Shown piece after piece: positions 5,231 through 11,156 of a DNA stretch of 11,919 bases; position 1 is the stretch's first letter, and every line of letters begins with the position of its first letter. The stretch lies in contig JALUVW010000080.1 in NCBI GenBank assembly GCA_027020105.1, forward strand, positions 1 to 11,919. The letters run 5' to 3'. The translations under genes were made by a program, and so were the position numbers. The notes beneath the pieces were generated by a model. It was not told the origin of the DNA. It saw only the letters and a program-made list of their open reading frames with translations, and did not search any database. The DNA is from Candidatus Falkowiibacteriota bacterium (lineage in GTDB: Bacteria; Patescibacteriota; Patescibacteriia; Patescibacteriales; SZUA-104).

Positions 5231-5263
5231 CTTTAGACGTAAGCTTTCGGCTTATGTTTAAAG
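5231..5263 (+). promoter_or_regulatory. Intercistronic hairpin 2 after pilin 1
   Basis: CTTTAGACGTAAGC (5231-5244) pairs with GCTTATGTTTAAAG (5250-5263) over 14 bp including two G-T pairs; loop TTTCG. It follows hairpin 1 after a single base. No T tract follows, so RNA stabilisation or processing is more likely than termination. From 5264 to the start of pilin 2 at 5325 I see nothing else certain. Confidence 0.65.
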
Positions 5264-5324
5264 GAGTGGTGATTAAAGAGGGAAACAAAATTCGCAATTT
5301 ACAAAATTAACCTTAAGTTTTTAA

Positions 5325-5744
5325 ATGGATAAATATTTAAAACACATTTCCTTATTTATTGTTTTTTATTCTCTGCTTTTCTCCATTGTCTTCGCGCAAG
5401 GCGCGACGGCGGTTGACACGGGCCTTGAAGCAACGGCGGATTGCGCTTATGGAACCGTTTCGGACGGAAAATGCTCCGGCGCGTCCAGGCCGGACATTGC
5501 CAGCCAAGGGGTGTCAATTTCATCCGTGGCCGGCAAGATTGTCGGCGCCGCGCTGTCTTTCGTTGGCGTTTTGTTTTTTATTTTAATGATTTACGGCGGA
5601 TTTTTATGGATGACGGCGGCCGGCAACGAACAACAGGTTGAAAAGGCGAAAAATTTAATTATAGCCGCGATAATCGGGCTGATTGTGATTATGTCCGCCT
5701 ACGCCATCACGGCGTATGTCGGCGCGACTCTGACAAGCCGATAA
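5325..5744 (+). CDS. T4SS-type pilin paralog 2, with exported Cys pair
   Basis: 139 residues. Signal peptide 1-24 (cut after 'IVFA'), an exported segment of about 45 residues containing C40 and C50, helix 1, the turn 'YGGFLWMTAAGNEQQVEKAKN', and helix 2 ending near the C-terminus. The two cysteines are ten residues apart and could form a disulfide loop; the mature parts of pilins 1, 3, 5 and 6 have none. DNA of the core (5591-5659) is nearly the same as in pilin 4, showing recent duplication or gene conversion. The ATG at 5325 has no Shine-Dalgarno sequence; pilin 3 begins 19 bases after its stop. Confidence 0.85.
   Translation: MDKYLKHISLFIVFYSLLFSIVFAQGATAVDTGLEATADCAYGTVSDGKCSGASRPDIASQGVSISSVAGKIVGAALSFVGVLFFILMIYGGFLWMTAAGNEQQVEKAKNLIIAAIIGLIVIMSAYAITAYVGATLTSR
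5591..5659 (+). repeat. Pilin core DNA repeat, copy in pilin 2
   Basis: Matches 6460-6528 in pilin 4 at 64 of 69 bases by hand alignment. The first 42 bases also match 5988-6029 in pilin 3 at 39 positions. Flanking signal and exported segments are unrelated, so identity is confined to the helix-turn core. Confidence 0.8.
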
Positions 5745-5763
5745 GGGGCCGTTCCGCAAAAAT

Positions 5764-6150
5764 ATGGCAAATAAAAAGATTTTTATAATATTTGTTTTTG
5801 GCTGTGTTTTGTTTTTCGGCGCCAACGCCGTGTCGGCTTATAATTTCAAAGATGACAGCGGACTGAAAGCCACTGCCGGCGGCGCCGGTTACGAAACGGG
5901 CGACACCGAAACCGTTGACTCCAAAATCGGCTTTATTGTTTCGTCGGCGCTTTCTTTTCTTGGAGTGATTTTTCTCGTGTTGATGATTTACGGAGGATTT
6001 TTATGGATGACCGCCGCCGGCAACGAACAGCAAATCGGAAAAGCCAGGACATTGATCGCCGCGGCCGTTGTCGGCTTGATTGTGGTGGTATCCGCTTACG
6101 CGATTAGCTACTTCGTAATCAGCAAGTTGAGCGGAGAAGCGCTAAAATAG
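5764..6150 (+). CDS. T4SS-type pilin paralog 3
   Basis: 128 residues. Signal peptide 1-25 (cut after 'AVSA'), an exported segment 'LKATAGGAGYETGD' and onward with no cysteine, helix 1 ('SALSFLGVIFLVLMIYGG'), the turn 'GGFLWMTAAGNEQQIGKA', and helix 2 ('AAVVGLIVVVSAYAISYFV'). The exported 'GLKATAGGAGY' element echoes 'GLEATA' of pilin 2 and 'GGASGY' of pilin 5, and from memory is the commonest form of this pilin in Patescibacteria. It belongs to the 2/3/4 subgroup. A weak GGGG lies 19 bases before ATG 5764. The single signal-peptide Cys14 is not a lipobox. Confidence 0.86.
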   Translation: MANKKIFIIFVFGCVLFFGANAVSAYNFKDDSGLKATAGGAGYETGDTETVDSKIGFIVSSALSFLGVIFLVLMIYGGFLWMTAAGNEQQIGKARTLIAAAVVGLIVVVSAYAISYFVISKLSGEALK

Positions 6151-6178
6151 GCGCGATAATATATTTTATCTTAAAAGA

Positions 6179-6622
6179 ATGGGAAAAATATTGATTTTAT
6201 TTTTAATAAGCGCGGTTTTTATCGGATCGGCGATGGGAGTATTGGCCGAAGAAGCAAGTTCTTGCGCGGAGGGGGGGCAATGCACCCTGAAAGACGCTTT
6301 CAGGACGGGAAACGAGAGCAATAAAGATCCGTTAGACAGCGCCGCTTCCGCCGCCAATTACAATATCGCCAAAGAAAAAACCTCCCCCGACTTTATTGTT
6401 GCCGCCGTTATCCAATCGGTCCTTTCCTTTCTCGGCATAATATTTGTCGTGTTAATGGTTTACGGCGGATTTTTATGGATGACCGCCGCCGGCAACGATG
6501 AACAAGTTGAAAAGGCGAAAAATTTAATAACCGCGGCCGTAATCGGCGTTGTCATAATAACCGCGGCGTACGCCATAAGTTATTTTATAATCAGCGAGGT
6601 GGCCACAAAAGCGTTGCGATAA
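6179..6622 (+). CDS. T4SS-type pilin paralog 4, with exported Cys pair
   Basis: 147 residues, the longest of the six. Signal peptide 1-23 (cut after 'GVLA'), then an acidic exported segment of about 55 residues with C29 and C35, helix 1 ('IQSVLSFLGIIFVVLMVYGG'), the turn 'GGFLWMTAAGNDEQVEKAKN', and helix 2. The close cysteine pair could form a small disulfide loop at the mature N-terminus. The extra length is all in the exported part; the core is conserved. It lies 28 bases after pilin 3 and 30 bases before pilin 5, and has no Shine-Dalgarno sequence at ATG 6179. Confidence 0.85.
   Translation: MGKILILFLISAVFIGSAMGVLAEEASSCAEGGQCTLKDAFRTGNESNKDPLDSAASAANYNIAKEKTSPDFIVAAVIQSVLSFLGIIFVVLMVYGGFLWMTAAGNDEQVEKAKNLITAAVIGVVIITAAYAISYFIISEVATKALR
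6460..6528 (+). repeat. Pilin core DNA repeat, copy in pilin 4
   Basis: Partner of 5591-5659, offset 869 bases. The differences are two G-to-C changes at third positions and three changes around the NEQQ/NDEQ codons. Confidence 0.8.
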
Positions 6623-6652
6623 ATAAAATTCACAGTTAAAATTATTTTGTTT

Positions 6653-7030
6653 ATGAACAATAAATTAAAACAAGCCTTGGTATTGATTTTTATGGTTGGT
6701 GTTTTGATTTTGCCCTATTTCGTGTTCGCGGAAACATCCGCGCTGGATAAATTGAAAGACGTGGGCGGCGCGAGCGGATATTCCCAAGACACCGATGAAA
6801 CGTCTTTTTCCGCGATATTGGGAACCGTGGTTGGCGCGTTTTTAAGTTTATTGGGAATTATTTTTATAATTTTAATAATTTCAGCCGGATATAACTGGAT
6901 GACCGCCGGAGGCAACGAGGAGAAAGTATCAAGGGCGCAAGATACGTTGTGGCGAGCCATTATCGGCTTGATAATCGTAATCGGGTCTTACGCGATTTGG
7001 GAATTTGTTTTCAGCAGGTTGTTATATTGA
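6653..7030 (+). CDS. T4SS-type pilin paralog 5
   Basis: 125 residues. Signal peptide 1-26 (cut after 'YFVFA'), a Cys-free exported segment 'LDKLKDVGGASGYSQDTDE', helix 1 ('VVGAFLSLLGIIFIILIISAGY'), the turn 'GYNWMTAGGNEEKVSRAQD', and helix 2 ('AIIGLIIVIGSYAIWEFVF'). With pilin 6 it forms a subgroup with aromatic 'GY.WMTAGGNEEKV.RA' in place of 'GGFLWMTAAGNE'. A TTG at 6647 is in frame two codons upstream; ATG 6653 is preferred because it places the signal in the usual position. No Shine-Dalgarno sequence. Pilin 6 starts 17 bases after its stop. Confidence 0.85.
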   Translation: MNNKLKQALVLIFMVGVLILPYFVFAETSALDKLKDVGGASGYSQDTDETSFSAILGTVVGAFLSLLGIIFIILIISAGYNWMTAGGNEEKVSRAQDTLWRAIIGLIIVIGSYAIWEFVFSRLLY

Positions 7031-7047
7031 TTAAAATAAATTTTATT

Positions 7048-7452
7048 ATGCTCAAGACAAAAAAAATTAAAAAAGTCGCGGCGTGCGCTTTGTTTTTCCT
7101 GTTCGCGTTGGCGCCGAGCGTTTACGGGCAAACCGTTTCCGGAGAGACCGGCGCGACCATATACGGGCAAAGCGACGCGTTCCGCGGCGAGGCCGGTTTT
7201 GAAGAAACGATAGACGATATTGGCGTTACTCAAATTATAGTTGACGTGATACAAGCGTTTTTGGGCCTTCTTGGCATTATTTTCGTAATCTTGATAATTG
7301 TGGGCGGATACCATTGGATGACCGCCGGCGGGAACGAGGAAAAAGTGGCGAGAGCCAGAGAGACCATCAGCCGCGCCGTTATCGGCCTTGTTATAATTGT
7401 TTCCGCCTATGCCATTACCTATTTTGTGTTCAGCAATTTAAGCCTTGGGTGA
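7048..7452 (+). CDS. T4SS-type pilin paralog 6 (last gene of the operon)
   Basis: 134 residues. A basic start 'MLKTKKIKK', signal peptide 1-27 (cut after 'SVYG'), a Cys-free exported segment, helix 1 ('VIQAFLGLLGIIFVILIIVGGY'-like), the turn 'GGYHWMTAGGNEEKVARARE', and helix 2 ('AVIGLVIIVSAYAITYFVF'). The open frame extends upstream to 6949, overlapping pilin 5, but the lysine-rich start and signal at 7048 fix the real start. The operon ends here: a strong terminator follows 28 bases after the stop, and the next gene is on the opposite strand. Confidence 0.85.
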   Translation: MLKTKKIKKVAACALFFLFALAPSVYGQTVSGETGATIYGQSDAFRGEAGFEETIDDIGVTQIIVDVIQAFLGLLGIIFVILIIVGGYHWMTAGGNEEKVARARETISRAVIGLVIIVSAYAITYFVFSNLSLG

Positions 7453-7479
7453 GCGGGCGGCAGTCGGTTTTGGGCAAAA

Positions 7480-7511
7480 AAAAGAGCTATGCTCGCGGCG
7501 ATAGCTCTTTT
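7480..7511. terminator. Bidirectional intrinsic terminator
   Basis: AAAAGAGCTAT (7480-7490) and ATAGCTCTTTT (7501-7511) form an 11-bp stem around a ten-base loop. On the plus strand it ends TTTTGCGTTTT; on the minus strand the stem is followed by a run of T (eight counting stem positions). It therefore ends both the pilin operon and the convergent minus-strand gene that stops at 7533. Confidence 0.88.
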
Positions 7512-7532
7512 GCGTTTTAAGGAGAGGGATGG

Positions 7533-7982
7533 CTATTCTATTATAACCATCCAGTGGACATTTCTTCCCAAAAAATTTTGGAGCTGGGCGGAAACCGTGA
7601 ATGTTTTTACCGGCCCGTATTTTCGTCCCCGGAAAAACAGCTGGTACTTGTAAGTACCCGCGATGAGGTAGTCCGTAACCTCCTGTTCTCGCCCGACATA
7701 GTACTCCTTGTTTTCCGGCCCGTAAATTTTGACCGTGAATTTGCGGAGCCGGCTGTTGTAAACGACGCCCTTGTACCCCATAGAGACGCCGTTCACCGTT
7801 TTTGTGTTTGCCGGAAGAGCTTTCAGTTTTTCCAGCGCCAGCTTGTCTTCCAGTACCCGGGACACGCGTTCCGGCCCCATCCATAGATCCCAATCGCCCC
7901 TGGCGTATTGGGCTTCGTTCCTGTAGGCCCCGCAGCCGGCCAAAACCAATAAAATCGCCGTTAATACAAAAAATTTTTTCAT
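7533..7982 (-). CDS. Lipoprotein of unknown function
   Basis: 149 residues from ATG 7982. The N-terminus 'MKKFFVLTAILLVLAGC' is a lipoprotein signal with lipobox LAGC and acylated Cys17. The mature part (about 130 residues) is mixed charged and aromatic, ends '...VHWMVIIE', and matches no family I recognise; it contains 'VKIYGPENKEYYVG' and 'KYQLFFRGRKYGPVKTF', suggesting a beta-rich small domain. The start has AAGGAGG at 7990-7996, seven bases upstream. The frame is also open upstream without a stop, into a membrane ORF with its own start at 8153 (separate entry). The protein would sit on the outer face of the cell membrane. The gene converges with the pilin operon and shares its terminator. 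Confidence 0.75.
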   Translation of the reverse strand: MKKFFVLTAILLVLAGCGAYRNEAQYARGDWDLWMGPERVSRVLEDKLALEKLKALPANTKTVNGVSMGYKGVVYNSRLRKFTVKIYGPENKEYYVGREQEVTDYLIAGTYKYQLFFRGRKYGPVKTFTVSAQLQNFLGRNVHWMVIIE

Positions 7983-8153
7983 CGTTCTTCCTCCTTTTTT
8001 AACCTTTTTAACAAGAAATATTATTACCCATGTTATAACGGGCAATATTCTTGTCAGGGCCGCCGACAAGATCAGGGCAAGAGCCGACAAAACCAAAACC
8101 TTTTCTTCCGTGTTCATAATGGCGGCCAGCTCTTCGTAAAGATAAAGTTCCAT
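7533..8153 (-). CDS. Alternative longer form: small membrane ORF fused in frame to the lipoprotein
   Basis: From ATG 8153 the frame reads 206 residues. The first 57 begin 'MELYLYEELAAIMNTEEK' and contain a hydrophobic stretch (19-48, with Pro38 in the middle), then 'VKKVKKGGRT', and continue straight into the lipoprotein start (Met58). This start has AAGGAGG at 8161-8167 with a seven-base gap, exactly as the inner start does. Shifted by one base (-1 frame), two TAA codons (8010-8008 and 8001-7999) lie just before the inner ribosome binding site. The natural arrangement may therefore be two genes, with the fusion arising from an indel, a sequence error or frameshifting. Which product is made cannot be decided from sequence alone. 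Confidence 0.4.
   Translation of the reverse strand: MELYLYEELAAIMNTEEKVLVLSALALILSAALTRILPVITWVIIFLVKKVKKGGRTMKKFFVLTAILLVLAGCGAYRNEAQYARGDWDLWMGPERVSRVLEDKLALEKLKALPANTKTVNGVSMGYKGVVYNSRLRKFTVKIYGPENKEYYVGREQEVTDYLIAGTYKYQLFFRGRKYGPVKTFTVSAQLQNFLGRNVHWMVIIE
7990..7996 (-). promoter_or_regulatory. Ribosome binding site of the lipoprotein
   Basis: AAGGAGG on the minus strand, seven bases before ATG 7982. When read as part of the longer frame it is translated as Lys-Gly-Gly, so a functional initiation site lies inside an open frame. Confidence 0.8.
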
Positions 8154-8160
8154 AACATAC

Positions 8161-8167
8161 CCTCCTT
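8161..8167 (-). promoter_or_regulatory. Ribosome binding site of the upstream membrane ORF
   Basis: AAGGAGG on the minus strand, seven bases before ATG 8153, identical in sequence and spacing to the site at 7990-7996. It favours ATG 8153 over the further upstream ATG at 8192. Confidence 0.75.
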
Positions 8168-8225
8168 GTTTTTTTCGTCTTTTAAGGTTCAAATTGGTTT
8201 AACGCAGGTATGCGGCAATTATAAT

Positions 8226-8254
8226 AATATAGTATGTTGCGCGCAAAATGTCAA
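8226..8254 (-). promoter_or_regulatory. Near-consensus sigma70-type promoter for the minus-strand gene
   Basis: On the minus strand: TTGACA (8254-8249), a 17-base spacer, TATATT (8231-8226). Five of six -10 bases and all -35 bases match consensus. Transcription would start near 8219, giving a leader of about 65 bases to ATG 8153. It is the strongest promoter by sequence in the window. Confidence 0.8.
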
Positions 8255-8326
8255 GCCGCGCACGGGGCTTTGCGTCAGATTTTTTGCCGGAAATTTTTGA
8301 TTTTCCGCCGGTTTATCCGCGGAAAG

Positions 8327-8366
8327 CGGTATGGCTTGTTCCGGCTGGCACTGATTGCCCATACCG
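8327..8366 (+). other. Inverted repeat upstream of valS
   Basis: CGGTATGG (8327-8334) is the perfect reverse complement of CCATACCG (8359-8366), separated by 24 bases, just upstream of the valS -35. It could be an operator-like site or a remnant structure. The rest of 8255-8373 is rich in short GC-stems (e.g. GGAAA/TTTCC at 8289-8306) with no gene. Confidence 0.4.
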
Positions 8367-8373
8367 ATTTTCC

Positions 8374-8402
8374 TTGTCAATTTAACCTTTTTTTGGTACG
8401 CT
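8374..8402 (+). promoter_or_regulatory. Probable valS promoter (extended -10, near-leaderless)
   Basis: TTGTCA (8374-8379), a 17-base spacer, TACGCT (8397-8402) preceded by TGG. The -10 core is poor but the extended TGG and the spacing are good. Transcription would start about 2-5 bases before ATG 8413, which agrees with the absence of a ribosome binding site. The TTGTC...TGGTA pattern resembles the pilin promoter at 4621. Confidence 0.5.
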
Positions 8403-8412
8403 AAATATCAGT

Positions 8413-11142
8413 ATGAAAAAAGAATTGCCGAAAGCGTATGAGCCGTCCAAATACGAAGACGGCATTTATAAGAAATGGGAAGAGTCCGGGTTTTTTAATC
8501 CGGATAATTTGGCTTTGGACAAAAAAGCGAAAAGTTATGCCGTTTCCATGCCGCCGCCCAATGTTACCGGTACTTTGCATATGGGGCACGCGGTGATGCT
8601 GGCCGTTGAGGATATTTTAATCCGTTATCATCGGATGCGCGGCTATCGCGCCTTATGGGTGCCGGGAGTTGACCACGCGGCCATTGCCACGCAAACCAAA
8701 GTTGAAAAGAGTTTGAGGGGCGAAGGGACAGATCGGCACAAATTGGGCCGCGCCGAGTTTTTGGCTCGCGTCAATAAATTCGCCCAAGAATCGCGCGACA
8801 CCATAGTGAACCAAGTCAAAAAAATGGGGTCGTCCTGCGATTGGTCGCGGGAGGCGTACACCTTGGACGAAACGCGCGGACGCGCGGTGCGAACCGTTTT
8901 TAAAATGATGTACGACGACGGTTTGATTTACCGCGGCGAACGCGTGGTTAATTGGTGCCCGCGATGCCGCTCCACCTTGGCCGACGATGAAGTTGAATAC
9001 AAGGAACAGAAGGCGAAGTTATATACTTTCAAATACAGCGATAATTTTCCGTTTACAATCGCCACCACCCGCCCTGAAACAAAATTAGGCGATACGGCCG
9101 TGGCGGTTAACCCCAAAGATAAGCGCTATAAAAAATATATAGGCAAGGTTTATGAAGTTAATTTTTGCGGCGCGCCGCTCAAGCTAAAAATTATCGCGGA
9201 CAGGAAGGTTGATATGAATTTTGGAACAGGCGCTTTGGGCGTTACTCCGGCGCATTCGGCGACTGATTGGATAATGGCGGAAGAAAACGGATTAAACATA
9301 GTTAAAGTGATTGACGAACATGGGAATATACGGGAAGGATTCGGGGAATTTTCCGGGCAAGACGCCCGTAAGGCGCGCGAAATGATTGTTAAGAAATTAA
9401 AAGAAAACGGTTTGCTCCGGAAAGAAGACGAGATTGACAACAACCTGTCCGTTTGTTATCGGTGCGACACCCCGATTGAACCTCTCCCTTCTCTTCAGTG
9501 GTTTATTAACGTAAATAAAAAAATTAAAAGCAGGGGCAATAAATCCATAAAAGAGTTGAGCATAGACGCGGTTAAAAAAGGAGTGTTCGGACGGGATAAA
9601 ATCAGGATTATTCCCGAGAGGTTTGAAAAAAATTATTTTCATTGGATGGATAATCTGCGCGATTGGTGCGTAAGCCGGCAGATTTGGTTCGGGCACAGAA
9701 TACCGGTATGGTATTGCGGCGGCCGCGACAAGGGGCGTTGCTTGCCGGCGTGCGAAAACCCGATTGTTTCCGCGGAAACTCCGGAAGAGTGTCCGCATTG
9801 CGGCAGCAAGGACTTAATTCAAGACGAGTCTACCTTGGACACTTGGTTTTCTTCCGGCCTTTGGACCTTTTCCACATTGGCTAATTCCCCCGATCAGATT
9901 AAGATTGAAAACGACGGGAGTCCGGGCGCGGGCAAAAAATTGGTTGTTGACTCCGAAGATTTCAGGACTTTTCATCCGACTTCCGTTCTGGAAACCGGTT
10001 ATGATATTTTGTTTTTTTGGGTGGCCCGTATGATTATTATGACCACTTACGCCGTCGGAGACATTCCGTTTCAAGACGTGTATCTGCACGGGCTTGTGCG
10101 CGACGCGAAAGGCAAGAAGATGAGCAAGTCTTTGGGCAATGTTATTGACCCTCTGGATATGATTAAAAAATACGGCACGGACGCCACGCGCCTTTCCATG
10201 GTGATCGGCACGACTCCGGGCAATGATATGAATTTATCCGAGGAGAAAGTGGCGGGGTACAGGAATTTCGCCAATAAACTGTGGAATATATCTCGCTATA
10301 TCATAACGAACTCAAAACTCAAAACCAAAAGCGCGAAACCGCGGCTTAAAGCCCAAAACTTGACCGACGCGGACAAGTGGATCTTGGAAAAGACGGGCAA
10401 TTTGATTGATGAAACCACAAAGGATTTGAATAATTACGCTTTTTCGCAGGCCGGTGAAAGGTTAAGGGAGTTTACGTGGAACGATTTTGCCGATTGGTAT
10501 TTGGAGGTTAGCAAATTTGAAAAGAACAAAGAGAAAAACGCGATACTGGTTTATGTGTTGGAAAGTTTATTGAAATTATGGCATCCGTTTATGCCGTTCG
10601 TGACCGAAAAGATTTGGGAGGAGATGGAAAACGACAAGATGTTAATCGTGGAGGAGTGGCCTCGCGGAGACGAAAGGCTTTGCGCTTGCGCGGCGGGCGA
10701 TAATTTTGAGCTGATAAAAAGCATCATCACCGCCATTCGCAACGCGCGGGCGGAAAACAAGGTGGAACCGACCAAAAAGATAAAAGCGGTCATCTACGCG
10801 GGCAAGCGGGAAAAATTGATTGAATCGCGGGCGGAGCTGATTAAAAACTTGCGCACGCGGATAAGCGATTTGGAGATTAAAGGCGGAGGGCCGAAAATTA
10901 AAGACGCCATATATGTTTCCGCGGGCGAAATTGATATTTATTTAATCGGCGCGGTTGACAAAGAAAAAGAAAAAGAAAGGATTAAGAAGGAAATTGAAAA
11001 TTTGGAGAAAGTCATAAAAAACGCTAAAATAAAACTGGGAAACGACGAATTTGTTTCCAAGGCGCCGGAAAAGGTGGTAAATATGGAGAAAGACAAGCTG
11101 AAAAAAGCGGAGAGCGAATTAAAGAAACTAAAAAATAATTAA
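8413..11142 (+). CDS. valS: Valine--tRNA ligase
   Basis: Class Ia synthetase, 909 residues, charging tRNA-Val in the cytoplasm. In order: the ATP site 'PPPNVTGTLHMGH' with HMGH at 56-59; a Cys pair C182/C185 ('CPRC') and a partner pair C348/C351 ('CYRC'), likely one zinc site; the editing insertion with 'ATTRPETKLGDTA' and 'GTGALGVTPAHSATDW'; 'WCVSRQIWFGHRIPVW'; a second Cys cluster (C435, C443, C447, C460, C463); 'DTWFSSGLW'; and KMSKS at 569-573. The anticodon-binding helices follow, then a Lys/Glu-rich C-terminal coiled coil over the last 65 residues ('GNDEFVSKAPEKVV'). The length is within the family range. ATG 8413 gives a normal N-terminus and has no Shine-Dalgarno sequence. The gene is divergent from the lipoprotein gene and probably co-transcribed with the following channel gene. 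Confidence 0.98.
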   Translation: MKKELPKAYEPSKYEDGIYKKWEESGFFNPDNLALDKKAKSYAVSMPPPNVTGTLHMGHAVMLAVEDILIRYHRMRGYRALWVPGVDHAAIATQTKVEKSLRGEGTDRHKLGRAEFLARVNKFAQESRDTIVNQVKKMGSSCDWSREAYTLDETRGRAVRTVFKMMYDDGLIYRGERVVNWCPRCRSTLADDEVEYKEQKAKLYTFKYSDNFPFTIATTRPETKLGDTAVAVNPKDKRYKKYIGKVYEVNFCGAPLKLKIIADRKVDMNFGTGALGVTPAHSATDWIMAEENGLNIVKVIDEHGNIREGFGEFSGQDARKAREMIVKKLKENGLLRKEDEIDNNLSVCYRCDTPIEPLPSLQWFINVNKKIKSRGNKSIKELSIDAVKKGVFGRDKIRIIPERFEKNYFHWMDNLRDWCVSRQIWFGHRIPVWYCGGRDKGRCLPACENPIVSAETPEECPHCGSKDLIQDESTLDTWFSSGLWTFSTLANSPDQIKIENDGSPGAGKKLVVDSEDFRTFHPTSVLETGYDILFFWVARMIIMTTYAVGDIPFQDVYLHGLVRDAKGKKMSKSLGNVIDPLDMIKKYGTDATRLSMVIGTTPGNDMNLSEEKVAGYRNFANKLWNISRYIITNSKLKTKSAKPRLKAQNLTDADKWILEKTGNLIDETTKDLNNYAFSQAGERLREFTWNDFADWYLEVSKFEKNKEKNAILVYVLESLLKLWHPFMPFVTEKIWEEMENDKMLIVEEWPRGDERLCACAAGDNFELIKSIITAIRNARAENKVEPTKKIKAVIYAGKREKLIESRAELIKNLRTRISDLEIKGGGPKIKDAIYVSAGEIDIYLIGAVDKEKEKERIKKEIENLEKVIKNAKIKLGNDEFVSKAPEKVVNMEKDKLKKAESELKKLKNN

Positions 11143-11156
11143 ATAATGTCAAACTT

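Noticed and set aside
5269..5310. Mini-ORF (GTG start, 13 codons) after hairpin 2, with AAGGAG nearby
   Set aside because: AAGGAG is only two bases from the GTG, too close for initiation, and the peptide is not distinctive.
6949..7047. Longer start of pilin 6, overlapping pilin 5
   Set aside because: The extension is the out-of-frame shadow of the pilin 5 end; the lysine-rich start and signal peptide begin at ATG 7048.
6988..7314. Minus-strand open frame antisense to pilin 6
   Set aside because: Shadow of the pilin gene; no ribosome binding site and no domain-like sequence.
7438..7893. Open frame on the minus strand across the lipoprotein gene
   Set aside because: It is another frame of the lipoprotein gene, crosses the terminator, and its product has no signal or domain.
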